NCBI GenBank assembly: GCA_963638365.1
Contig: CAVHRK010000120.1
Location: 1 to 64,000 of the forward strand
From: Suilimivivens sp963638365
GTDB lineage: Bacteria; Bacillota; Clostridia; Lachnospirales; Lachnospiraceae
Reading direction: 5' to 3'
Length of the DNA: 64,000 nt
In this document: one piece after another, positions 1-8,083 of the stretch
Layout: each line of letters begins with the position of its first letter
How positions within the stretch are numbered: the first letter of the stretch is position 1
Notes under the pieces: model-generated
Told to the model about the DNA's origin: nothing
Database searches by the model: none
What the model saw: only the letters and a program-made list of their open reading frames with translations
Made by a program: the position numbers and the translations under genes

Positions 1-44
1 TAGTGATAGGTTTCCTGATAAAGTAAGGGGTACACCCCGAGACT

Positions 45-355
45 ATGCGCTTACCATCGACAAGCAGTCCATGGGAAGGTGTTCTCGACCTTAGCGCAGT
101 CAGGGATGTATTTACGGATGAAATTGTTAAATTGAAAGAGTATGATGTGGATCACTTTATTCCATGGTCGTTTGTGATGAATGATGAACTCTGGAATCTG
201 ATGCCGATGGATTCGTCTTTGAATTGTATCGAAAGGGAAATTTGAGGGAAGAATTTTATAACATTCTCCAAAAGAATATGCAGCCAGTTTATGATTCAGC
301 AAGACGGCAGGGATATGAAATTTGGAAAGGTTCAGATGCGTATAAAGGAATGTAA
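45..355 (+). pseudogene. HNH endonuclease, C-terminal remnant, frameshifted
   Basis: The first part (45-245) encodes YDVDHFIPWSFV followed by DELWNLMPMDSSLN, the pattern of an HNH_4-type nuclease core (DH metal/catalytic pair, then the WNL segment). It stops at 243-245, but the frame beginning at 242 continues open to a TAA at 353-355 and gives a plausible C-terminal tail (ILQKNMQPVYDSARRQGYEIW). Upstream of 45 this frame meets a stop at 24-26, while frame 2 from base 2 is open to about 92 before a stop. The locus therefore appears to carry at least one and probably two frameshifts. It looks like a decayed restriction or mobile-element nuclease and is not expected to be functional. The family is inferred from motif pattern only. 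Confidence 0.55.
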
Positions 356-765
356 TACATCACGTAAAATAGTGGAACTTTAGTAAACAACTATCAGAAA
401 TTATAAAGTCGCAATGAAGAGAATATAATATTTATGCAGCAAAGCAGGATTCCATAATAGACGAAAAAACAGATATTATTTTATGCAAACAAGATTAGTT
501 GGACTAAGGAAACAAGGATTTGGTGCAATGGCCCATCATATATTGCAGAATTATATATGGAAGAAATAGCAAAAAGTAATTGTAAGTTACATTTTGCAGG
601 GAATGATTAATTGGCTCCATAAAATAATTATAAGTAACTATTGTTCTATACTTCATGAAATGTTATACAACGATAAGAAGGCTTCCAAGGCACAGAGCGA
701 AGCAGGAGCGAAGTTATATTAGAAATAAAGAAAACGTGTTTAAATATTGATAAGGCAAAACCATA
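356..765. other. AT-rich gene-free stretch with decayed coding debris
   Basis: No open frame longer than about 25 codons with a ribosome site is visible. Short stretches such as QSEAGAKLY before a stop near 720 look like fragments of former genes, consistent with the broken HNH gene beside it. No RNA gene or clear repeat was recognised. Confidence 0.4.
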
Positions 766-796
766 AAAGGGATATTCCATAGAGGAATGTCCCTTT
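766..796 (-). terminator. Intrinsic terminator of the SLH-protein operon
   Basis: Arms AAAGGGATATTCC (766-778) and GGAATGTCCCTTT (784-796) pair over 13 bp with one G-U and a 5-nt loop. Read on the minus strand the stem is followed by TTTTAT. It lies about 70 bases beyond the minus-strand stop at 868. The plus strand also ends in T5, so it may work in both directions. Confidence 0.75.
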
Positions 797-867
797 TTAA
801 TAATATTATAAATGATTTTTGGATTTTAAATATTCTGCCATATATTACAATCCCCTTGGTACACTTG

Positions 868-3800
868 CTATTTTCTTGCCCCATCGGGGCCAATCTGATA
901 TCCATCGACGGTGGTATTGACCACCATCACGCCATTCCTATAATAATTCCACTTGCCGCTATGGTTTTGCACCCACCCTTGGGCTGTCTGCGGATCAATG
1001 ACGGTCTCTATAAACCGGCGTAAGGCGGTAGCGGTTTCTGCGCGGGTGGCAGTTGTCTGTGGGTCGAATCGGTTCCCGTCCTTTCCGGGAAGGATTCCTG
1101 CCTGTTGTGTGGCGCTGACTGCTGTTTTAGCCGGGTTGCTGATCTGTCCTTGATCTGCAAAGGTCACCGCCTTATGGACAGTGGGCAGGTCATAGCCCAT
1201 CGTGTTTGCGTAGTTTGTCAGGATGACTGCCAGTTGTTCGCGGGTCACGCCTGCGTTCGGTGCAAAGGTGATTTTGTTGGTGGTACTGATAATGCCTGTG
1301 CTTGCCGCCCAGTTTACATAGGGGGTATAGCCTGCCTTTGGCGGAACATCGATAAATTTTCCGGTCTTATAGTCGGCGGGATCAATTCCTGCCATTTTGC
1401 CGAGGGCGGTTGCGAGCGCGCCGCGTGTGATGCCTGCTTCGGGACTGAACTGTCTTTTGCCGGTGCCGGAAAGCAGATCGCGGCTTGTCGCGAAGATAAT
1501 GCTATCTTTCGCCCAGTGGTCGGAAATATCCTGATAGGAGGAAGCTGTTTTCTGATAGCCGATGCCGTAAATGCTGAAATGGCTGGCTTCAAAGAGCACC
1601 GCTCCCAGATTTTCGTTATAACTGGAATTTACCAGCCATTCTACCTTGCCGTTGTTGTCTACATAGACCACAAACAGGCGGCTGTTCTGTTCCGTCGAAG
1701 ATGGAGTGTAGGGCAGGCGTATTCCAATGGTGTGGCCGTTAAGGTTAGTGATGGATACGTTCTTTCCATTTGCCAGGTAAGCCAGTGACAGGTCGTAGAC
1801 CGGTCGGTTCCCGATAGCTCTCTTAGCTTCTGCGGAGGTGAGTCTGTTTACCCGTTTTACTCGGAGGATAATGTCTCCGTCTGCGGATAAGCTATCCAGC
1901 CATTTCAAAAGTTCAATATCCATACATTGTGCACTTATGCCGTCCAGATTGATCTCCAGTTGTTTCACATTCTCGCGTACAAGGACATCCAGGGTCTGGG
2001 CCTTGAGTGATACCTGAAAAGAGGTCTGCCCTTTTCGGGGGGTGACGGGAATGGTCACGGCAATGCCGTTTTCTGTAGTGCCATTCTTTTTGGCAGCGTT
2101 CCGGGCTTCCTCGATAGCGGACAGAACCGTATTGTGATCAACGGTCACACGGCCTCGTGTATCCGGTGTAACCGGTTTGGCCTCACCGGTGGTGGGAAGG
2201 TTTGGTTCAGGCTGAACGGAATTTCCGATGCTCGTAGAGCTTCCGCTGCCGGAGGAGCTGTTATTATTGAAAAAATCTCCGTTAGGCGAGTCTGTATTTT
2301 CTAAGCTATCGTCAGAGGTTGAAGCATTACCGGAGGAGCTGTCGTTATGAGAGTTTCCGCCGGAGGAGCTGCCTCCATCCGAGATGGTGTACGGCTTCAA
2401 AGTGCCGCGCACGACCGCATAGTTTGCCGTATCATACGGGGTAAACTCCCAGTAATAGGGGGTGTTGGCCGTAACTTCGGTATGTTCCGGCATGGCAGCA
2501 AGGTAGCTGCTATCCATCCATTGAAGCGTTCCGTCAGGCCAGTTGTCGTTGACGGTGAGGTTCACATCGGAAAGTGTCTTACCCGGTCCGGTAACAGGGG
2601 TATATTTCGGCGTACCGGAGGGAACCGCCTTATTGACGGTGATCTCGGTTGTTCCTGTGACTTCTGCGTATTTGTCCGGATCGTCCGGTATGAAAATCCA
2701 GCCTACCGTATGTGCATTTTCACTTGCGTTCAGTTTTTTGTCCGGTGACTGCCATGCAAAGCGTCCTTTGACAGTGGTACTGCCGTTTTTCATGGTGCCG
2801 GAAATGGTGATTGCACTGAGTTTCTGACCGTAGGTCAGCGTGGTCTTGCTGAGTGTCACATTGCCGTTCAGGACAGGCTGTATTTTGTTTGCGGCACTGA
2901 CATTGAGCGTCAGTGTAAAATCCTGATAATTCTGCGTGGACACCTTGACGGTCACGGTGCCGATCGGCGCAGTCAAAATGGTGGTGTTCTGTTCAATCGG
3001 CAGGCTCAGCACGCCGTCTGTGATGGTCGCACCATCTGTGTAATAGCCGTTTATCAGCGTGATCTTATCGATGGTATATCCTGTGATCGTGCCGTAGCTT
3101 TCAGGCGCATTCAATTCTGGCAGAAGCGACTTGAAATCAAAGTGATAGGTCGCTGCCGTGTTATTATAAACGGTCAGATCCCCGTTTTTGCGTACTGTAG
3201 GAGCGGGGGCCTGTGTAATTGTCGCATTTTGAAACTTTGCAGTCTGTGTATCCCCGTTTTCAAACTGATAGTTGGAATTTTTCAGGGTGACGGTTAAGTT
3301 TATGGTTGTCGTTCCGGCATTGGCAGTGTCATAGTACATGTCGCTGACTGTATAATCTGTGCCGGAGGTAAGCTGGATCGTGGGAGCGGATGCGGATGCA
3401 TTTTTGGCAATAAAGCCTGCTATCTTGACAGTTGCATCTGGCGTGCCGTCATAAACCTTGGTGAGTGTGGATTTATCAGCCGTTGGCTTTAACAAGATAC
3501 GTGGTGTGACTGTTACGGTATATGGTTCACTGTAGCAAAGATATCCGCTGCTGTTGGCTTCAACAACGTAGGTGTGCGCACCGAGTGTCAGCGTCTTGGG
3601 AAGAGCATAGCTTCCATCACTGCTGGCAGAGCCTGATTTCGTCCGGCTGCCATCTGCATCCACCTCATACCACTGATAGGTCATAGACGGAATAGTGGCC
3701 GACTGGAACTGGGGCTGCGCTTTCAGGCTGATTTCTTCGCCGTATTCTACGCTGACAGATTCCATATAATCTTTGGAAGCAACCTGACTGTAGGCCGTCA

Positions 3801-6729
3801 CACCCTTGAGCGGTGCGGTTCCCACGGTGACATTGTTGATCACCTTGCAGGGTTTTGACGCATAGTTATCGCCTTCCTTCACGTCATTGTAATTGATCCA
3901 GGTACTGTCTGTTTTCCGGAAGGACTTGCCGCTTTTCGGGAGCGCTGCAAAGTCCGCGTATGTGACCGTGCGGAACTGTTTGCCGGTGCTGGGATCATAT
4001 TCATACATGGTAATCCGGTCAAAGCTGCCGTCTGTTATTTCGATGCCGGAATAGTCGCCCATGACATGGAACTCTCCGATTTTTCCACCGGAAACAGCTG
4101 CCTTTCCCTGGTCTTCCACAGAAAGAGAATTACAGCTTCCGCCGTTGAAAGCCACTTCGCCGCCGTTTTTCAAGGCGATCGCCTCGTAGCTGCCGTCTTT
4201 GACAGTCAGCCTGCCATAGACATTAACAGAGCAGTTCGCGTTGGTTCCGATGTTTAGTTCTGCTTCGCCGCCGTTTTCTACTGTAACACTTGCATTTTTT
4301 AACGTGAGCTGGTTTGCCGTGCCATCCGGACAGGTCGCGGGAACGATCATTTTAGCGCCGCTTTTTACGGTAACGGGAATTCCCAGGTTGCTGCCTGCCT
4401 GACTTCCGATCAAAGTAACGTTGCCGTTAAGCACCAGAGTAGTACCTGATGACAGATCCTGTCCGTTAAGGTCAAGGGTTATGGCATTGTGTATCTCCAG
4501 TGTTCCTGCACCGGAAGAGAGGTTTGCCAGAGGTTTGACGGTACAGCCCTCTGTCGCGGCATTCATGGCATCCTGGAGGGTAGGGTAGTATGTTTCCTGT
4601 CCGTCTTTGGTCACGCTGGCCCGAAAGGTCTTCAGACCACAGGGACAGGTATACGTATCCGTACCGGAAGCCTCATCATGTACGCGGAACACGCCGCACT
4701 CGTGATCGCAGCGCGTGACGGTAACTTCTGTGACTGATGATAAATCGGTGATGTCGACCGGTTTACCATTAGTCTCGGATTTGTAGTAATATCCCGTGGC
4801 GAGCAGATCCTTGAGGGTAGTGTTACCCTGCATTGTAATGGAGCCAAATGTGCCGCCGGAGAGTTCAGCCGTGCCATTTTCGGCGAAGATCAGTCCGTCG
4901 ATGCGCAGATTGTTATTCTCCGCAGGAACCTTTAAAATGCCGATGGGGGTGGTGGTTCCGTTCATCCAAAGCGTTCCGACGTAGTGTCCGGTTTGATTGC
5001 TCTCCGTATTTTGAAAGACTACGGTATTTTTGACTTCGACTTTGACTGTCCGGTCAGCAGTGGGGCGCAGCGTAAATCCATTAAAATTGACGGTAAACTG
5101 ATCACTAAAAATAAGCCGGCTGCTGTCTTGATTACACAGCAGATAAACTGTCCGGTCGCCGCGGTTGGTTCTCACAAGGTCTACGGCCGCGCTAAAGCTG
5201 GAACAAGGCCGTATTGTTCCAAAACTGGTTTTCAATATGGCTGTAATATTTGAACCGCAAGCATTGCACCGGAGTTCATCCTGCGTCAGATCAGTATGGA
5301 GACAGACATTGCCACACGTGCCACATGTCATTTGATACCCACGCATACTTTCAATATATTTTGAGGAAAATGTATAGTTTCCATTCGCGTCTTTATGATC
5401 GCAGGACTTGATAGTAACATTTTCCAGCGAGGGATAATTGACATTCGCGTCCAGTAGTTGTCCATTTGCATCCAGAACATAGCAGCCGGGAGAAAGCATG
5501 ATCGAAAAGTTCACATTATAGTTTTCGGCGTAGATCTTCGAAAATTTTCCGCCGCCAAGGAAGGTAGGCACGTAATTGCCGCTGCTGCCATAGATTTTGC
5601 CCAAAACGACATCACCTGTGGCGCTTACATCCTTCAGCGTGACCTTTCCGTCGGACAGATAAAGTGCCTGACCACCTGCACTTGTATTTTCAATGGTACC
5701 GTTTATAATGGAAAACGACTTAGCGGTAGGAATTTCGAAAGAGAAAAGGGGACCCGTGCCAAGTGCACCGGACAGCGTATGGCCGTTAAGGTCTAAAGTC
5801 AGGTTGTCGCGAGTTACATTTACAGCATTAAACCGGAATGTCTCCGTAAAGGTGGCGTCCCGGAGGAGTGTGATGGTAGATCCATCCGTTGCCCATTGTA
5901 GAGCTTCTGCCATACTATCACAACGATGAGGAGGAAAAGTGCTGGTGTAACTCACTTCCCAGATATCGCCTGTCTCTGCCGCTGTCAGCATAGGTGTAGA
6001 CAGTTCTCCCAGCAGGGCGATAACCTTCTCATAGCGTGTGAGATCAAGCAGTTTCAGCTCTTTGTCTGTCAGCTTTGCTTTTGCCTCATCGATGGCGGCA
6101 AGCAGCTCTTCGACTTCTTCAGCGTTCTTTTTGGTGATCTTCTCCGGGAGCGCATCGATCATGGCCTGTATCTGTTCTACCGTAAGAGTATCTTCAGATT
6201 CTTCAATTTCTTCAGATTCCTCAGTCTCTTTGTCCTCATCCTCGCCAACCTCTTCGCTGTCATCCTGTAAATTGCAGATTTCGCAGACATAAGAGCAGGA
6301 AGAGCCGGATTCTCCCTCGGCATATCCGCACTGGTCATCATGTTCGTGATGGCAGTTTAATTGTTCCGTGATGCAGCCGGTTTCCTCACTGCACACATGG
6401 GAGCAGACATCCGGCGTCTGGCCTTCTGAGCCGGAAGGAGTTTCCGTATCGTCGGGATCGTTGTTTTCTGTCTGGGAATAACATTCGCCCGTATGTTCAT
6501 GCGAGCAGTTTTTCTCCGTGGTATAGCAGTCCGCCGTATGCTTATGGGAGCAGGGACTTCCCGTTGTTCCTTCGGTATAACCGCAGTCTGCGGTATGGGC
6601 CGTATGGTGTTCACACAGGCTGGTCTGCGGCTGCAGGGGCTCCTGTGCATATACGGGGGTATAGGACACTGTGATCATCATGGTGACTGCCAGTAGGAAG
6701 GTCAGCAGCCTTTTAGAGAATTTTTTCAT
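868..6729 (-). CDS. Giant secreted SLH-domain surface protein
   Basis: A protein of 1953 residues with a classical signal peptide (about 1-28, KKFSKRLLTFLLAV core). Residues about 38-165 hold Cys/His repeats of the CxHxHTxxC / CGY type, then an acidic Glu-rich linker and a short helical segment (186-245). Residues about 255-1000 are repetitive beta-helix-like sequence (recurring LDLNG, LSGGTFGSI-like units). Residues 1090-1450 resemble YDG/MBG Ig-like modules (KVYDGTPDATVKIAGF). A Ser/Asn/Gly linker (about 1450-1530) precedes a further domain, three SLH repeats (about 1728-1905; YQDISDHWAKD, FIDVPPKAGY, VTFADQGQI) and a C-terminal cell-wall-binding-like repeat (GKWNYYRNGVMV). It is predicted to sit in the cell wall through the SLH repeats. 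It ends an operon with the 126-aa gene, which it overlaps by 4 nt. Ligand or function is unknown; adhesin or matrix protein is inference. Confidence 0.9.
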   Translation of the reverse strand: MKKFSKRLLTFLLAVTMMITVSYTPVYAQEPLQPQTSLCEHHTAHTADCGYTEGTTGSPCSHKHTADCYTTEKNCSHEHTGECYSQTENNDPDDTETPSGSEGQTPDVCSHVCSEETGCITEQLNCHHEHDDQCGYAEGESGSSCSYVCEICNLQDDSEEVGEDEDKETEESEEIEESEDTLTVEQIQAMIDALPEKITKKNAEEVEELLAAIDEAKAKLTDKELKLLDLTRYEKVIALLGELSTPMLTAAETGDIWEVSYTSTFPPHRCDSMAEALQWATDGSTITLLRDATFTETFRFNAVNVTRDNLTLDLNGHTLSGALGTGPLFSFEIPTAKSFSIINGTIENTSAGGQALYLSDGKVTLKDVSATGDVVLGKIYGSSGNYVPTFLGGGKFSKIYAENYNVNFSIMLSPGCYVLDANGQLLDANVNYPSLENVTIKSCDHKDANGNYTFSSKYIESMRGYQMTCGTCGNVCLHTDLTQDELRCNACGSNITAILKTSFGTIRPCSSFSAAVDLVRTNRGDRTVYLLCNQDSSRLIFSDQFTVNFNGFTLRPTADRTVKVEVKNTVVFQNTESNQTGHYVGTLWMNGTTTPIGILKVPAENNNLRIDGLIFAENGTAELSGGTFGSITMQGNTTLKDLLATGYYYKSETNGKPVDITDLSSVTEVTVTRCDHECGVFRVHDEASGTDTYTCPCGLKTFRASVTKDGQETYYPTLQDAMNAATEGCTVKPLANLSSGAGTLEIHNAITLDLNGQDLSSGTTLVLNGNVTLIGSQAGSNLGIPVTVKSGAKMIVPATCPDGTANQLTLKNASVTVENGGEAELNIGTNANCSVNVYGRLTVKDGSYEAIALKNGGEVAFNGGSCNSLSVEDQGKAAVSGGKIGEFHVMGDYSGIEITDGSFDRITMYEYDPSTGKQFRTVTYADFAALPKSGKSFRKTDSTWINYNDVKEGDNYASKPCKVINNVTVGTAPLKGVTAYSQVASKDYMESVSVEYGEEISLKAQPQFQSATIPSMTYQWYEVDADGSRTKSGSASSDGSYALPKTLTLGAHTYVVEANSSGYLCYSEPYTVTVTPRILLKPTADKSTLTKVYDGTPDATVKIAGFIAKNASASAPTIQLTSGTDYTVSDMYYDTANAGTTTINLTVTLKNSNYQFENGDTQTAKFQNATITQAPAPTVRKNGDLTVYNNTAATYHFDFKSLLPELNAPESYGTITGYTIDKITLINGYYTDGATITDGVLSLPIEQNTTILTAPIGTVTVKVSTQNYQDFTLTLNVSAANKIQPVLNGNVTLSKTTLTYGQKLSAITISGTMKNGSTTVKGRFAWQSPDKKLNASENAHTVGWIFIPDDPDKYAEVTGTTEITVNKAVPSGTPKYTPVTGPGKTLSDVNLTVNDNWPDGTLQWMDSSYLAAMPEHTEVTANTPYYWEFTPYDTANYAVVRGTLKPYTISDGGSSSGGNSHNDSSSGNASTSDDSLENTDSPNGDFFNNNSSSGSGSSTSIGNSVQPEPNLPTTGEAKPVTPDTRGRVTVDHNTVLSAIEEARNAAKKNGTTENGIAVTIPVTPRKGQTSFQVSLKAQTLDVLVRENVKQLEINLDGISAQCMDIELLKWLDSLSADGDIILRVKRVNRLTSAEAKRAIGNRPVYDLSLAYLANGKNVSITNLNGHTIGIRLPYTPSSTEQNSRLFVVYVDNNGKVEWLVNSSYNENLGAVLFEASHFSIYGIGYQKTASSYQDISDHWAKDSIIFATSRDLLSGTGKRQFSPEAGITRGALATALGKMAGIDPADYKTGKFIDVPPKAGYTPYVNWAASTGIISTTNKITFAPNAGVTREQLAVILTNYANTMGYDLPTVHKAVTFADQGQISNPAKTAVSATQQAGILPGKDGNRFDPQTTATRAETATALRRFIETVIDPQTAQGWVQNHSGKWNYYRNGVMVVNTTVDGYQIGPDGARK

Positions 6730-7106
6730 GGGTTTCCTCCTCGATTTATAAATAACAGTCTTTTGAAAGCATTTTGCAGGGCTGGCATTGCGACTGGCTT
6801 TTGACCAAACCAGTCAGCATTGTACCGGTAGGCCCGCAGGGCAAAGTCCAGATTGGAGAGCCAGAAGATACACGCCTGCGGGCGCATCTCTCGCAGCAGC
6901 TCCACCACCTCCAGACTGAAGGTTCCGTCCTGCGCCACCACAAACAGGTCATAGTCCGGACCGCTGCGGATCATGTTGCAGAAGTCCTCCTGTTTCCGGT
7001 AGGGCGTGATTTCCATAAAGCGCAGACATTCTCTGGCGCATTGTTCAAGCTGTCCCGACAGGGCTTCCAGCTCGCCGGGGTTTTCATTGTATAGTGCAAT
7101 TTTCAA
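6726..7106 (-). CDS. Degenerate receiver-like protein (pseudo-receiver)
   Basis: A protein of 126 residues, the length of one REC domain, with no output domain. The start MKIALYNENPGEL matches a receiver beta1/alpha1, but the acidic pair is Asn7/Glu8, and the segment YDLFVVA has Ala58 where YDVIFLD carries the phospho-acceptor in the neighbouring regulator. The QKPV near residue 103 keeps the Lys-Pro of receivers. It therefore probably cannot be phosphorylated and may act by protein contact. Its last codons overlap the start of the giant SLH gene (ATGA), so the two are likely translationally coupled. It is transcribed divergently from the LytTR/AgrC-like pair and preceded by a leader terminator. 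Receiver ancestry is inferred from pattern. Confidence 0.7.
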   Translation of the reverse strand: MKIALYNENPGELEALSGQLEQCARECLRFMEITPYRKQEDFCNMIRSGPDYDLFVVAQDGTFSLEVVELLREMRPQACIFWLSNLDFALRAYRYNADWFGQKPVAMPALQNAFKRLLFINRGGNP

Positions 7107-7136
7107 TCCGGTATCTCCTTTCGGCGGTATCAGGGC

Positions 7137-7183
7137 ATAAAAAACCGCCTCTTTTAAAATAAAAGCAATTAAAAGAAACGGTT
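7137..7183 (-). terminator. Terminator hairpin in the leader of the pseudo-receiver/SLH operon
   Basis: On the minus strand AACCGTTTCTTTTAA and TTAAAAGAGGCGGTT form a 15-bp stem with two U-G pairs and an 11-nt loop, followed directly by TTTTTTA. It lies between the predicted promoter (7194-7221) and the start codon at 7106, so transcription would have to pass it to reach the genes. This suggests attenuation or antitermination, though termination of a short leader RNA is also possible. Confidence 0.65.
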
Positions 7184-7193
7184 ATTAATTATT

Positions 7194-7221
7194 AGGATAG
7201 CCTTTTTGAGATTGTTGTCAA
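7194..7221 (-). promoter_or_regulatory. Predicted sigma-A promoter for the SLH operon
   Basis: Read on the minus strand: TTGACA (7221-7216), 16-bp spacer, TATCCT (7199-7194). The start would fall near 7187, just before the leader terminator. Confidence 0.5.
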
Positions 7222-7228
7222 TAGCATT

Positions 7229-7260
7229 TGCATGAGATGTAAAAAATCTGCACGAGATGT
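7229..7260. promoter_or_regulatory. Paired direct repeat, candidate LytTR operator
   Basis: TGCATGAGATGT (7229-7240) and TGCACGAGATGT (7249-7260) are direct repeats 20 bp apart, about two helical turns. Paired 9-10 bp direct repeats with this period are the usual target form of LytTR-domain regulators. The pair lies 8 bp upstream of the minus-strand -35 box and upstream of the extended -10 of the LytTR gene, so it could serve both directions. Assignment to the adjacent regulator is inference. Confidence 0.5.
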
Positions 7261-7281
7261 CACCGGGGATAGGGGGAAATA

Positions 7282-7290
7282 TGCTACAAT
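7282..7290 (+). promoter_or_regulatory. Extended -10 of the LytTR regulator gene
   Basis: TGC followed by TACAAT (7285-7290) forms an extended -10. No good -35 is seen at the right distance, fitting an activator-dependent promoter with the repeats at 7229-7260 just upstream. Confidence 0.45.
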
Positions 7291-7336
7291 ATAATATAAG
7301 GAAGTCTGACATGACAAATACGAGGAGGCGGGGACG

Positions 7337-8083
7337 ATGCGTATCGCCATTGTGGATGATCTTTCCGCAGATTCCAAAAGGCTGCGGGAATTAATTGAAT
7401 GCTGGGCGCGGGAGCAGAGAGTTCCACTGGTTCCGGATCCGGAAGTTTTTGAAAGCGGCGAAGAGCTGCTTGCGGATTTTGTGCCGGATACTTATGATGT
7501 AATCTTTCTGGATATCTATATGTCCGGCATGACCGGTATGGAGGCGGCCCGGAAGATCCGGGAACAGGACGAGTTCTGCCAGCTGATCTTTACAACGACA
7601 ACGACAGAATTCGCCGTGGACAGCTATGAGGTTGGTGCGGCTTTTTATCTGGTGAAGCCTTTTTCAAAGGAAAAGCTGGAGCGGGCTCTCTTGCGCTGCG
7701 GTGCTGGGCTTCTGGAGCAGGGGCAGTCGGTGATGGTACCGGGTGAAGCAGGACCGGAGCCGCTTTTGCTGCACCGGATCACATATACGGAGTATAGCGG
7801 ACGTTGTGTGGAGGTCCATTTTATCGGAGGGGAAAAGAAGGTCTATCCCATGAGGCAGGCCGATTTTGCGGCCCTTTTGCTGGTATACCCGTATTTTTGC
7901 GACTGTATGCGGGGCGTTCTGGTGAATCTGGAGCAGGTGGAGAGCCTTGCGCCGGATCATTTTGTACTGCAGGACAAGACGGATGTTCCCATCAGCCGGT
8001 TAAAATACCGTGAGGTGCGGGAAAAGTACCTCACTTTTACCTATGCCCGGATGAGAGGAGGGAAAACGGATGGAAAATGCTGA
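7337..8083 (+). CDS. LytTR-family response regulator (AgrA/VirR type)
   Basis: A protein of 248 residues. An N-terminal receiver (about 1-120) has the acidic pair Asp7/Asp8, predicted phospho-acceptor Asp59 in DVIFLD and the conserved Lys in YLVKPF. The C-terminal LytTR DNA-binding domain (about 140-240) has the typical CMRGVLVNLEQVESL segment. An AGGAGG ribosome site precedes ATG 7337. The 3' end overlaps the sensor kinase gene by 14 nt, so the two form one operon and presumably one signalling pair. Likely targets by position are the divergent SLH operon and its own promoter through the direct repeats at 7229-7260; this is inference. Confidence 0.9.
   Translation: MRIAIVDDLSADSKRLRELIECWAREQRVPLVPDPEVFESGEELLADFVPDTYDVIFLDIYMSGMTGMEAARKIREQDEFCQLIFTTTTTEFAVDSYEVGAAFYLVKPFSKEKLERALLRCGAGLLEQGQSVMVPGEAGPEPLLLHRITYTEYSGRCVEVHFIGGEKKVYPMRQADFAALLLVYPYFCDCMRGVLVNLEQVESLAPDHFVLQDKTDVPISRLKYREVREKYLTFTYARMRGGKTDGKC

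Noticed and set aside
1105..1788. A 227-codon plus-strand frame inside the SLH gene
   Set aside because: It is antisense to a clearly coding minus-strand gene, has no ribosome site and no recognisable domain; it reflects codon bias of the real gene.
2196..2215. LPTTG in the surface protein as a sortase signal
   Set aside because: It lies about 440 residues before the C-terminus, without a hydrophobic stretch and basic tail directly after it, so it cannot act as a normal sorting signal.
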